A stretch of 64,000 nucleotides of DNA from Pycnopodia helianthoides (GCA_032158295.1 CM063259.1:14778064-14842063); one strand, 5' to 3'; positions 48,169 through 59,702 are shown, counted from the first letter of the stretch. Notes: generated from the letters alone by a model not told the origin. Translations and numbers: made by a program.

Positions 48169-48987
48169 GCTAATTGTAATTTTCTAATCAAGCTATCTTT
48201 GCTAATTGTAATTTCTAATCAAGCTATCTTTGCTAATTGTAATTTTCTAATCAAGCTATCTTTGCTAATTGTAATTTCTAATCAAGCTATCTTTGCTAAT
48301 TGTAATTTCTAATCAAGCTATCTTTGCTAACTGTAATTTCTAATCAAGCTATCTTTGCTAGTTGTAATTTCTAATCAAGCTATCTTTGCTAATTGTAATT
48401 TTCTAATCAAGCTATCTTTGCTTATTGTAATTTTCTAATCAAGCTATCTTTGCTAATTGTAATTTCTAATCAAGCTATCTTTGCTAATTGTAATTTTCTA
48501 ATCAAGCTGTCTTTGCTAATTGTAATTTCTAATCAAGCTATCTTTGCTAACTGTAATTTCTAATCAAGCTATCTTTGCTAATTGTAATTTCTAATCAAGC
48601 TATCTTTGCTAATTGTAATTTTCTAATCAAGCTGTCTTTGCTAACTGTAATTTTCTAATCAAGCTATCTTTGCTAATTGTAATTTCTAATCAAGCTATCT
48701 TTGCTAATTGTAATTTCTAATCAAGCTATCTTTGCTTATTGTAATTTTCTAATCAAGCTATCTTTGCTAATTGTAATTTCTAATCAAGCTATCTTTGCTA
48801 ATTGTAATTTTCTAATCAAGCTATCTTTGCTAATTGTAATTTCTAATCAAGTTATCTTTGCTAATTGTAATTTCTAATCAAGCTATCTTTGCTAATTTTA
48901 ATTTCTAATCAAGCTATCTTTGCTAACTGTAATTTCTAATCAAGCTATCTTTGCTAACTGTAATTTCTAATCAAGCTATCTTTGCTA
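48169..48987 (+). repeat. Satellite-like array: 26 copies of a 31/32-bp unit
   Basis: Unit gctaattgtaatttctaatc followed by aagctatcttt. Copies differ mainly by aattt versus aatttt (31 or 32 bp) and by rare changes (gctaactg, gcttattg, aagctgtc, aagttatc). I counted 26 copies by eye. There are no spacers, so it is not a CRISPR array. Confidence 0.97.
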
Positions 48988-49796
48988 GTCGTTGTTCCTA
49001 ATCCTATGTAGTATAATACTTGAATGTATTTAAACGTATACTTCAGACATTTATGATATTTTGTTGTGCTATTGTGACAGATTCTCCAGGACAAATCAAA
49101 GAAACCATGGTAACAGTCCTCAAAAACCACTTTAATCAATATCTTCTCTTTGATACAACCTCCCATATCCATTGACCCTTGGGATTTCCCCTGCTACTAC
49201 TCCAACATTTGGATAGGAGCAGGTTAAAATTTGTTGATATTCTAGTCATGAAAGTAGAAATTAACCTGTTTCATTTGGCTTTTATCAAATACCAACCACC
49301 GGGGGGATGGGGTGTGGTGGTGGGGGGGGGGGGGGGGGTTGAATCCGTTGGCTCATTCAGTATCTCATATATTGATTGAGCGAGGAAGGCTTGTAGTAAG
49401 GATATTGAATTTGCACATAAATATTGTCATAGTTTCCTGCCCGTGAGGCGAGACGGCGTGAGATCGTGCTATCTTCGTCTAGAGTATAAATAGATTGATT
49501 AATTAGTTGCGGGATATATTTTCTGATTTGGGGGCGGGACATTGTGAATTCAAACAGGTGCAGAACGCTGGTAGAAAAGATCCGTCGCTACACCTCTGTA
49601 CGGTGTAGAGATTATGCATTCAGATTTACCATACATTCGATCAAACATTATATCAAGTTATACTCTCGATACAAAGTTACAGCATCTCCGACTAAAACGT
49701 GGGTTGAACTCAAATTTAAAGAAAGTTTCTACCCGCTCAAACCTGGGCCCCGGTTTCATCTGACTACAGCAACGAGGTTCTGCAAAAGGAGATTTC

Positions 49797-50029
49797 CCAA
49801 AATCCCATTCACATGAGCACCAGTAACAAAGGTCCTCGGTAATAGGTGCCGGTTGTCTGTCACTTCGTTCCATTGCGATTTCACTAGTGGACCTTGGACA
49901 GTCCATAGAGCAAAGACAGAGTCCAAACATTGTTGTCCCTTCACACGAAGTGCAGTTTGTAAAATTTTACAACCATGCTAAAATAAAGCAAGGGACCCCT
50001 GCTAAATTGCTGTCGTGTGAAAAGGGCTC
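49797..50029. mobile_element. Inverted-repeat element, GGCCCTTTCACACGA family, copy 2
   Basis: Starts cccattcacatgagcaccag and ends gtcgtgtgaaaagggct. It shares gtaacaaaggtcctcgg and gccggttgtctgtcacttcg with copy 1. Confidence 0.65.
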
Positions 50030-50739
50030 AAGACTCCCCTTGACAGAACCAACGTACAAAATTTGCTTGTTGAGAAAAAATAAAGTGAAGACCGTCTTCC
50101 CTCATAAAATGAGAGGCGCTTGAGATGGAGGGTCTGCCGAGAGAACAGTTAATATGTAAAGGTTCTTGAAATAAAAATGCGGAATTGCAGAGCTCACTGG
50201 AGAGTGTTTTCACGACCGTCTTCATGGGAATTGTAAAGCAGCGATCTTCGTATTAAATGGGGCAGTGCCTTTGAAATGTCAACTGTAATAAGTGACGGTA
50301 AAAAATGTGATGTCAATGACACAGTTTAGACGCAATGACGTCATGAGAATGAGGACATTGTGTGGAGTGAGTGTACAATACCTTCAGTTCCGATACGTCA
50401 GGGCCTAACTGCTATTTAAGGAAACCTTAACTTTGGTGGTGTGTTTGAGAAATAACATCCTTCTTTTCTTCCGATAAGATGAACTGATTTGGATACTCCA
50501 AAGAATTTTTTTTTTTCAAGGAATTCCAGAAAATTGTGTTGTTTTTTTATAATGAAGAATTTGTGGTGACATCATGTAGTTCAATATCTCTTTTGAGTGT
50601 GTGTGATTGCGAAAGGGAATCAGTGGACTCAACTTTTTGGCTTCCTGAAAGTTTGTAAACCTGCTCTTAAACAAACGCTCAAAGAGTAAAATGTTGTCGG
50701 GTTTTAACCCAGCAACATTGCTTCCGTGGAGGAGTGTTA

Positions 50740-51060
50740 GATCTACATCTACTTCTACATCTACATGTACAGGGGTTCTCATCAAAGCCTGTTCAGCATC
50801 TAGATGAGGGAACGGTGTGTGGTGCTTCCAGTAGTGGACACTAACAATGTGCTCTTGCGTTTTTATTATCTTATACAGGTGCCATTTTGATTGGTGCAAG
50901 TGAAAAAAAAAATGCGTTTGCCTCTTAGTTGGCATTGATGGCTCCCTTGAACTTCTCCACAGTGGGCAGCTCAATGGTTTTTTGAGGAAGCGAATCCCAG
51001 TCACTTAGATCTAGAAGGAAGCAGAAGAAGTTCCAAAAGTCTTGATGTTTGTCTGTGGGA
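50740..51060 (-). pseudogene. Non-LTR retrotransposon reverse transcriptase tail, - strand
   Basis: On the - strand a frame ends LSDWDSLPQKTIELPTVEKF-KGAINAN with a stop at 50925-50927. This is the usual C-terminus of CR1/Jockey/RTE-type reverse transcriptases (DWNSLP...TV..FK). It is followed by about 180 bp of possible 3' UTR with a ctacat hexamer repeat. Upstream frames are broken, so a dead fragment. Confidence 0.55.
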
Positions 51061-51089
51061 GTTCATGAACAAAAGGAGAACAACCATAA

Positions 51090-51240
51090 TATGTATATTC
51101 GGTGACAGTTCTTTTCAGAACTGAGAAGTCAAAATGTACTCCGCGGTAGTAGAACAAGTAGCAAGACAAGTTCTCTAAAGAACAATAATCTACACAGCAA
51201 AGTAGATATACACATGGTGTTACCGCAAACCGAAAACACA
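51090..51240 (-). repeat. Dispersed repeat shared with 27050-27190
   Basis: Contains gacagttcttttcagaactg, acaagttctctaaagaacaa and cacatggtgttaccgcaaac, the reverse complement of the earlier locus. It directly abuts the reverse-transcriptase tail, so both may belong to one element. Confidence 0.65.
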
Positions 51241-51299
51241 TTGACAACCTCACCATGCAATGCCTCAACAACCATAAACCATAAGATATGTTTCCCACA

Positions 51300-51431
51300 A
51301 ACGTGTCCGAATCGGCAGCTTTGGCTATGGCTAGATCACCATCATTATCATGTGATGAAGTATAGGGCATCCATAGCAACATCCTTAGCAACAGTTGTAG
51401 CCATAGCCATAGCCGCCAATCGGATACGGCC
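51300..51431. mobile_element. Small palindromic MITE, copy 3
   Basis: The arms gtgtccgaatcggcagcttt and atagccgccaatcggatacg are inverted repeats. The centre atgaagtatagggcatccat matches copy 2. Confidence 0.72.
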
Positions 51432-51859
51432 TAAATTACTGTGTTATGAAAAAACGAAAGCCTTTCATTCTGAAAAACTTCAAACTCAATTTGTCAGCTT
51501 AATGAAAGGGAAACTATAAATGAGTGATAAGCACTGTGTAGTGCTTACCAAGTCCCTATGGATAAAAATTACATCAGTTTAATGGGAAACCGAAATAATA
51601 TTCTTCAATAGAGGTTGCCTCTGATTTTTTCTTCACCAAAGCACTCGGGTAAGTTTGGATGCTGCCATTTGATCTCTGGAGAAATACACACAAGGTGAAA
51701 ACTCATTAATAATATGAGAGAGGACATAAATAATTGTAATTATTTATTACTGATAATGAAACAAGGGAGCCCTTGGAAGTGCAATGCACTGTGATGCCCA
51801 GGCCTTGAGGCTCCACGACGAGAAGATGATGAAGGATTTAAGACGTAGGAGAGAAACCC

Positions 51860-51975
51860 ACGTAATTCAAGCAGGGACTGAAAAACCCCACTCTGCGATT
51901 GATGCTCAGGTTCATAGAGGGATTTGAACCTAGGCCCGTTGAGATTACCGACACCACTTTATCAATCTGACCTTA
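51860..51975 (-). repeat. tRNA-like fragment upstream of EYS exon 5
   Basis: On the - strand aggttcaaatccctct is a perfect B box, preceded by agattgataaagtggtgtcg as a weak A-box region. Probably a SINE relic. It lies about 100 bp before the exon acceptor. Confidence 0.4.
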
Positions 51976-52075
51976 TGTATAGCTCCTGTTTTTTTTTTTA
52001 TTCTCTGGTTATTGACTTGGTACGTAATGGCAATAATGAGGTCTATTTTTATCGTTTTTGTCTCTTCTGTTTCAG

Positions 52076-52218
52076 TAACAACCCCAAATCCACTGTTCAA
52101 ATGTCGCCTTGGATTAAGAGTAAATATCACCGTGAAGGACAACGAATGCCATTACCCACAATCCCCTGCGGGCATGCTCTGTTTGGATCATGGTCACTGC
52201 GCTACAAGGGTAACTCAG
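52076..52218 (+). CDS. EYS: EYS exon 5: conserved block and start of first EGF domain
   Basis: The acceptor is ttctgtttcag and the donor ACTCAG|gtatgt. The exon is 143 nt, phase 1 in and phase 0 out. It encodes VTTPNPLFKCRLGLRVNITV, then KDNECHYPQSPAGMLCLDHG and HCATRVTQ. LGLR(V/L)N(I/V)TVK is the strongest match to vertebrate EYS. MLCLDHGHC is the C-x(5)-C-like opening of an EGF domain, whose second half must be in the next exon. An NIT glycosylation site is present. Confidence 0.9.
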
Positions 52219-52511
52219 GTATGTCAGCTTTCAAAAATAGTTCAAGGAACTTCTTAGTTAAGGGTCACTTTTCGTTCAAACAAAATGTCAAAGTGTTCCT
52301 TTTTTTGTGGGTGTGTTTTTAACTCTCAAATTTTTACGAATTCTGTTTCCCTTTTGTGCTTTACTTTAACGTGAATTACAATGCTTCTTTTAGAATTCAG
52401 TTGATATTGGCGGATTATTTGCTTTCCTTGTGAGAGGATTTGATTGTTAAGGTAGTTTGTTTATAAGTGATGTTTGAAGCCTTTGCATGTTGTGGATAAA
52501 AGAAACGACTG

Positions 52512-52665
52512 TCAGCCTGGAATTTCATCTTTGAAAGGGCAAGGCCATTTTCATTTTGCAAAGAGCCCCTCCATTGCAAAATCTTAAGGTCCATGGGAAT
52601 TTTGTTTAGGGGGCACCAAGGCCAAAACCAGGGCAACGAGGCAAATTCCAGGCCTGGACTGTTGC
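52512..52665. repeat. Dispersed repeat, 'ccaggcctg' family, copy 3
   Basis: cagcctggaatttcatcttt at the left and aattccaggcctgga at the right, with ggggcaccaaggccaaaacc inside, as in copy 1. Confidence 0.65.
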
Positions 52666-52822
52666 TAGTAAACTTGTGGGCACAGCCTTGTGTACTTCCC
52701 TATTGGGAGGATTTTTGGCTCTGAAAAGAGCGGGTGTGGTCTTGACATTCCGAACAGTATACTCTGCGCTTGTCTTCAGGAGAATGCTGGATTCTGATGA
52801 TGTAAGTTTACTAGTAATAGTT
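52660..52822. mobile_element. Relative of the long-armed element at 20018
   Basis: The arms ctagtaaactt and aagtttactag are inverted. The centre has ggctctgaaaagagcg and, on the - strand, CTGAAGACAAGCGCAGAGTA followed by TACTGTTCGGAATGTCAAGA, matching the 20018 element. Confidence 0.65.
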
Positions 52823-53732
52823 ACTTCCAAATAATCTTAAAGTTTTCAAAAGGCAATTGAAATGACACTCCAAGTAGAGGTGAACATTAATTGCACGTAA
52901 TTGTAAATTTGTAAAAGTTATTGCAAATTTGTAAAAGTTTTAAAGAGTCTAAACCTCACTTAGTTTGAGTTAGTTAACCAAAAGAAACCTATAAAATGCA
53001 TGACCTACTTTATAAAGCAGTTCGATAAAAGCTAGACATGTCTAGTGTGGAACAAAGCAACGGCATTAAAAAAAAAATAGGAAAAGAAAACATCAAGGAG
53101 ACAGTCGCTGTAAAACTCGACATCATTTCTATACAAAGTGAGCGCTATTTATTGCCCAAGGATCAATCAGGGAAGTTACACAAGCTGTATCCAACTGATA
53201 GGAAATCAATTGCTTGAGTTTCCTCTTATAGTTAAACGACAAACGACGGCCGAAGCATCCGCGTGTAGATCGGCCGTTGCCAACGGATATTAGCATTTCC
53301 TGTCCATCTGCAGCGGTTCCCTTTTCTTTCCGTGCGTGTCCAACAATGAGTTCAGAAACACCTAGGTCCTACACCTTGGGCCATCAAAAGACTTCGAGCG
53401 AACAATTCTTGCTCGCCACCAAGAGTTTTTTCGAGAACAGTGGTTTCTCCTCGTTTCCCATTCACAGGAGAGTTTTGGAGAGGGTTGTTGCCTTGTGGAA
53501 CTGTTATTACAGTTGGAATGAAGCAGGTGATTCTATGAGGGGAAGACCAAATTGTGTTTTGAAAGAAAATGACAGAGGAGAGGTGGAAACTGATGTGGAT
53601 AGTTTGAATTTGTTTTTTGCCATTCCGTAGGGAGGGGAATTGAACACTGTATAAGAAGAAACCCAGAGTGATGGAGAGGAGGGAATGCTTGACGAAGATG
53701 TTCTCGGATGGGTTGTTTGTTGGTTTAGCGAG

Positions 53733-54126
53733 TTAAAGGAACATTACAGAATTGGTTTTTGCTAACAAAACAGTTGCTGGCAGTGTAAGCACTTTATGTA
53801 ATCCACCATATACATAAACTGACAAACCTGTAGAAGTTTGAGATCGATCGGCCATCTGGGTCACGAGAAAATAGTGAAAAACCGATTGCACATTTGCATG
53901 AAATCGTATAGATTCAACAAATGAATAAAACGCTCACTGAGCGATAAACTCCAATCAGAAAATGAGTTTATTCATTTCTCATCAAATATGGCATTTCCGA
54001 CGGAAATATTTCAAGGGGTGTTTTCTACTATCATCATCATTAGACCGTGTAAGTTTAATGTAAATCTGTGATCAAAAAGTATATTTTACAAGTTTTGTTC
54101 TTACCAATTCTGTAATGTTCCTTTAA
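53733..54126. mobile_element. TTAA-bounded MITE, family A, copy 4
   Basis: 394 bp, same ends and orientation as the other family A copies. Confidence 0.9.
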
Positions 54127-54588
54127 TGTCTCGTACTGTTAGAGATCAAACTGCTCTGTCGAAGGATTTGTTTGTGTAGAAGAAGGGATCGTGGCATCCT
54201 GTTGGTTGGTGGAAGAGTTCATGAATTAAACCGTGCCGAGGTTTGTCTCTTTTATTAGGCCAGCTGGACTACTATGCTTGCTGTTTTTTTGACATGCCTA
54301 CGGGATTCATCCTGAGTCAATACCTAAAAGGTTCCCAAACAACTTCATTTCTACGGGGGGCTTGAATTTGACGGGTTAGGAACAATCTGCGAGAAAGTTT
54401 ACACGAACAAACTCTGAAGAGGAATCTGCGGCCAAAAGAGGAGACACACTCCGGGATATTTTTCATAATTTTTGTATGATTGATTAAACGCCCGTGTAGC
54501 AGTTTACAGAACTGTCCTTAAAAAATTAATCTCTAGCAGTACATTTTGCCTTTTTTTTGCCCATCACTTATTTCTAACAATTAAATTA

Positions 54589-54798
54589 GATGACTTCTGA
54601 CTGGCACCCCCAAATAAAGATATTGACAAAATAGGGAGACCGCCAACATAGGGCTAGATAGCTCAGTTGGTAGAGCGCTGGTACGTTAATCCGGAGGTCA
54701 TTGGTTCAAATCCCGCTCTAGTCAATTTTTCTTTGTTCAACCCCAAACCATTTGAAATTTACCCAGTCAAGTTTCCCTTGTGGTTCATTACTTGACAG
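54589..54798 (+). mobile_element. Asn-like tRNA SINE with target-site duplication
   Basis: The 210-bp body is flanked by ttaaatta at 54581-54588 and 54799-54806. A box agctcagttggtagagcgct, anticodon region acgttaatcc, B box ggttcaaatcccgctc, then a tRNA-unrelated tail. The host sequence occurs without insertion about 500 bp downstream (55037-55110), which confirms the borders. Confidence 0.88.
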
Positions 54799-54933
54799 TT
54801 AAATTATTGTTCAACCTTTGGTATAGTCTTTATCCATGCTGTACCATCCTATCTTTATTGTTCCATTAGTTATTTTTTCACATTTAATTAATTTTGTACG
54901 GTACAAACCTTTAGTAGTCTCTTTCCATTATGC

Positions 54934-55228
54934 ACCATCTTAATTTCTTATCTTATTATTCATAAGACATAGAGATACTATGCTCTCCTCTTTAAGACAA
55001 TTTTTCCTCGTAGATGGTTCGAGCCATTAGACACATCTGCAGTACATTTTGGCCTTTTTGCCCATTGCTTATTTCTAACATTTAAATTACTGTTCAACCT
55101 TTGGTAGTCTCTATCCGTTATGTATACCATCTTAATTTGTTATCTTATTATTCATAAGACATAGAGATACTATGCCCTCCTCTCTAAGACGATTTTTCCT
55201 TGTAGATGGTTCGAGCCATTAGACACAT
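54934..55228 (+). repeat. Local tandem duplication, about 190-bp period
   Basis: tattcataagacatagagat and gatggttcgagccattagac occur twice, 192 bp apart, with the whole interval similar. A partial earlier copy at 54536-54820 is split by the SINE. Confidence 0.85.
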
Positions 55229-55434
55229 TGGTGATTGTAATCTGTACCTTAAGTGGAATCTGTCTCCTTGTTCTCAACGATGACGATCTCCAAATCTCCA
55301 ATCAAGGCCAGGATTACTCGACGGAGAGGTCTTGTAATAATAGAAATTATTTTGTACCACAATCGCAGCAGATGGCAAGGATGGACATTTATGGTTGTAT
55401 GCATTATAAACCCCTTTCCTTCAATAAAGAAATA

Positions 55435-55660
55435 ATAATTAACTAAATAAATAATACATTAATTTGAAAAAAACAACAAAAAACATCTTAAAACTTATTA
55501 AATCAATAAAAAATAAATAAATGAAATGAAAACAAAAATAAAAATAAAATAAATGAAAAGATAAAATTAATCAATCAATAAAAAAAAAACATAATAGTAA
55601 ATAAAATAATTAATTATGAGTGAAAACTAAATAGCATAAAGTTAAATGAAATTAACAGAA
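55435..55660. repeat. AT-rich low-complexity tract (ataaat)n
   Basis: Runs of aataaataaat and related words over about 200 bp, with hardly any G or C. Confidence 0.85.
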
Positions 55661-56041
55661 CTGTAATTTGACCAAATATTTATTCCGACACATGTAACTA
55701 AAATACCTGCACATTGTTTAAATGACTTATTGAATAATCCAAATGTAATAATAATTTATCAACAGTTCTGTGATTTACAAAAGTTTCCTGATTTAAAAAA
55801 ATTCTTTGCTTTAAAAACTTCTTGGAAGGACACAAATCAAACATGAAATGTAAGAAGAAAATATACATATTTAATGTCCACAATAATTAACCTTTCAGTT
55901 ACTAGTAACATCTCCCACCAACCCAGCTTCAGTGGTGTCTGGGCAGCTTTGTGATGAGGTTTGAGTTGAGACACTTTCCATTCATGTAACAGACCTTAAA
56001 GAAGCAATATGAAGGAATTCATTTTTGTTTAACAAGCATGT

Positions 56042-56567
56042 TTAAAGGGAAGGTATACGATTGGTAATCACTCTAATAATTGAATGGCAACAAAAACTGA
56101 CTTGGTTGGAAGTACAGCGACTTTCGATAGTATAAAGCATTTTGAGAAATATTGCGTTTGTCGGTAAATGCATTATTGAATAACAGGCTAAAATAGGTCG
56201 ACAGGGGTTACATTCTATACATCTCTTGGTGTTTTGACTTTCATAACTTTTGAACCAAAGGTGGTATCAACACGGGGTTTTCATATCCTTAAAGCTGAGA
56301 ATGTACTTCTTTCAAATAGATATTGAAAGAAAATTGACAAGGGTCGACAAAAGACTCATGTAGCTCGAGACCTCACACATGAGGTCTCAAAATCAATTCA
56401 AATATTTTACTGAGAAATTACTTCTTTCTCAAAAACTACGTTACTTCAGAGGGAGCCGTTTCTCACAATGTTTTATACTATCAACAGCTCTCCATTGCTC
56501 ATTGCCAAGTACGTTTTTATGCTAATAATTATTTTGAGTAATTACCAATAGTGTCCAGTGCCTTTAA
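56042..56567. mobile_element. Chimeric TTAA-bounded MITE (family C left, family B right)
   Basis: The left end TTAAAGGGAAGGTATACGAT and cgatagtataaagcattttg are family C. The right end (cagagggagccgtttctcac, accaatagtgtccagtgcct, TTAA) is family B. At 526 bp it is longer than either. Confidence 0.78.
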
Positions 56568-57134
56568 ATAGCAGAGCAAAATACTACACAAAATGTGTCA
56601 GTTGCTACTCAAAAAAAAACGCTATTTGCTACTCATTAGCACTGCCGGGGTATTTGCACAAAAACAAGTTCAGTCTAAAATAGTCCGCTATGCAAAAAAT
56701 GCCGGACGAAGTCATTCCCTGGGTGTAGAAATTCCCTCTACAGAATTGTCCCTGCATCTCAGTCATAACACATTTGGAATGCATGGTCACATCAAGGAGA
56801 AAGCACGTAAGACACTGGCGTTACGGACCACTGGTAACCGGTCACGTTCTTCGACTGCATTTATTGATTATTGAGGACTACAGAAAGAAATGAGAGAGAA
56901 ATAAAAAAAAAAGGCAAAAGAAGAATTTCTGTTGATTTCATATTTCACTTACAGGCATGAGGGGAACATGACAAATATCCAACATACACCTAATTTTTTA
57001 CATTACTCGGCCCTTAAATAAAACTTTCATCTTGAATGAGGACAGAGTTCTGCCGCTGATTCAGGGAATAAGAATTGTAAAAGTTTAGGCACATTCCGTC
57101 TTGGCCAGCAGTGACACTAGTGTAATAACACGTA

Positions 57135-57290
57135 CTGTAATCTTCGGCGTATAAGCCGCCCGGTGTACAAGCTGCAATGCACAGAAATTGTCGAAACAAG
57201 AGTCAGGTGTCGGTGTATAAGCCGCCCGATGTAAAATCCGCAGCAGTACCGCTGCGGCTTACACACCGGGCGGTCCTATGTGGTGATGTA
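57135..57290. mobile_element. Short element with repeated 'gtataagccgcccg' words
   Basis: gtataagccgcccggtgtac and gtataagccgcccgatgtaa are direct repeats. cgctgcggcttacacaccgg faces them as an inverted copy. This looks like a compact inverted-repeat DNA element or two nested relics. Confidence 0.5.
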
Positions 57291-58844
57291 CACAAGTCTG
57301 ATCGGCACATCAGTCATTGTACATCGCCACAAAGTGCGAGTTGCGTTGAATTGAAGTCAAAATAGAATTGAAGTTAACACCATCGATCATGATTGAAATC
57401 GTTAATTAGACTGATTTGCAAGAACAATGAGTGTGTTTTTTTCATCTAGAATATTTTACAAACGATCTTTCTTAAACAAAAGTGTACGTTGGTTTTTGTT
57501 CTTCAATATTAACACGTTGCCGTATACACCTCAGACATTTTTCTTAGGGCCAAATTCAACGTATAAACCGACGACGGTAGTTATTTCTTGACTGTTTAGA
57601 AAAAAACAAAAAAAAAGAGTCTCGGTAACACCGCAAGGGAATTCCAAGATGAATTCATTAAGCCATAGACTAGTCAAGCCCTAGTCCATACTGTCCCCAA
57701 AGACACATCAGGAACATGTACAATCACCTCGTGGCTTACACAAGATCAAAACCTCTGCTCAAAAGCCAATCATGAAAATTAAATTTGTAGACGGACGAAC
57801 AAAATAACCCCTGTAAAGGTAGAGGCTCCAAAGTGGTGGTAAAGTACAGCAATTACACTTCGGTTTTGATTTGATTATAAAATTAAGCACCTTTGCACGG
57901 GGAGAAAATCAAATGCTAAGGTTGAACTGAACTTCAGGGCCAAATTTCAGATAAGTTGTTTACCGGTAAAGGGAAATTGTTGGACTGAATAAAAGCACTC
58001 AAACTCCGTCTATGGGTAAGTTTTTGGTACAGTATTTTACAATACCACTTGTGAATTAAACTGTTCAGTTGAGTAACATTTAACTTAATCAATCTCATTG
58101 ATTCAATTGAATACAGTTTTTAGTCACAAATAATCTATAAAGTGTCTCACACACAAGCCATTTAAATCAAAATGTACTCCCTTCCCATATTGGAATCAAA
58201 GATGACAGAGTGCAACTATGTTTGTGTTTTTTAATCTTCACTCAAACTTGTTAGCGGAGTTACATTTAACTTTTAAAATAGTTGTTCATTTAACTAAACT
58301 CGGTTTAATACTCTAGACAAGGTCACAAGACCCTATCCCAACCAAGAACCTGAATACTCTAGACTTGGTCACAAGACCGCAACCAAGAGCCTGAATAATC
58401 TAGACTCGATTACATTTGACCCTATCCACATTAAGATGGAGTGTATGCGGAGTGACCTGAATAACTGTGTGCCACATCCTGCAGAATGCATCGGGGTGAT
58501 TTGCATAAGTTTTCATTCCCTTGTACTACAGTTTACTAGTCAAGTTGTCAGTGCGAACTTGAACTTTTTTTCGGCCTCAGCATGCAGGAAATGCAGTATA
58601 TAAAAACAGACCCCCTCGCATAATGCGCAATGCTACTGATACACCGAGGTCTAACGCACGTTTTTTATGCACGGACAACAGCCATTGTCCAATGATCTGC
58701 CTCCTTTTGCCTCAATGAGGGCGCTGTTTGTGAGCGTGGCATCATATGCAAGGGGTCTATAGAAAAACCATGCTTAAACCAAAGAACTACTTTATGATCA
58801 TTTGATTGTATTAGTTGAACAATTTTCAGCTTACACACTAACTT

Positions 58845-59290
58845 AATAATAATAATAATAATAACAATAGTAGTGGCTTCTTGTATAACGCTCATATCCG
58901 TCACTCAGTGCCGCTCAAGGCGCTTCAACATTCAGTATTTTTCTGCAAGGTATTGTGGAGCTACGTTTTGAAGTATTAGACCTATTCCTTTACATAGCAC
59001 CATGTAATGGTTTACAAGGTGCTGTGGCCCAATATGCTGCCAATCAAACCAGAACACCGGGGCGAACCCCTTCTCTTTTCGATAAGTGCACTGGGTTCTT
59101 TTTACGTGCATTACACAACACACGGGACCAACGGCTTTACGTCCCATCCAAAGGACGCAGCACTAAATGGTTAATTGTGTCTTGCTTAAAAGGACACAAG
59201 TGCACGACCAGGCTCGAACCCACACTCTGCTGAACAGAAACACCAGAGCTTGAGTCCGGTGCTCTTATCCGCTCGGCCGCGACACGCCAC
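58845..59290 (-). mobile_element. tRNA-Leu-derived SINE, copy 2
   Basis: Head and body align with 2112-2543 over the whole length. The 3' end, at low coordinates, is an (AAT)n/(ATT)n run at 58846-58862, a typical SINE tail. No obvious target-site duplication seen. Confidence 0.88.
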
Positions 59291-59636
59291 TATTAATAAT
59301 TCCCAGGAGGAACTATAGAGCACCAAATGATGGATACGGGAGTAAAGTGGTCACACTGCACGCACACACAAACTGTTTTATCTCTGCATTCTCTAACCCA
59401 TCTTTTTACGCAATCGAAGAAGGCAAGAGTACCACTGTGTTTACTTTGCAATTGAGAGGCACATAGTAATTGACGGTTCTGACCTATTTTAGGCACAGTC
59501 ACACACAGCTTGCAGCGAGAGGACTCCACTATTCTCACTTAGTTCAGAAACAGCCAAGACAAGATTGTAGTTCGTGAGTGTTGTTTTTTTAACTGCTGGA
59601 ATTTGACTTGTAGTGTTCTTATAGAGATAGAGATAG

Positions 59637-59639
<3 letters not shown>

Positions 59640-59682
<43 letters not shown>

Positions 59683-59702
59683 GAGAGAGAGAGAGAGGGA
59701 GG
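59640..59702 (+). repeat. (GA)n microsatellite
   Basis: About 60 bp of GA units with one interruption (gaggaaga). Confidence 0.95.

Larger units (their letters stand above)
34457..52075 (+). other. EYS: EYS intron 4 (17.6 kb)
   Basis: Phase 1. Repeats in it are listed separately. 36050-37000, 38900-40150, 41700-42700 and 46100-47800 are AT-rich with no recognised element. The slightly GC-richer 40180-41650 and 42700-43250 carry open frames of up to 153 codons without any recognisable domain. Confidence 0.55.

Noticed and set aside
48169..48987. Possible CRISPR array
   Set aside because: Units are contiguous with no unique spacers, and the context is eukaryotic.
50516..51004. 162-codon open frame on the - strand
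   Set aside because: It overlaps the reverse-transcriptase relic but is read in a different frame from the DWDSLP motif, so it is not the element's protein.
51924..52322. 132-codon open frame overlapping EYS exon 5
   Set aside because: It is in a different frame from the exon that carries the conserved EYS block and runs through both splice sites; a shadow.
54650..54722. Possible functional tRNA-Asn gene
   Set aside because: The cloverleaf is imperfect (anticodon position 33 changed, weak acceptor pairing) and the sequence is part of a dispersed SINE with a tail and target-site duplication.
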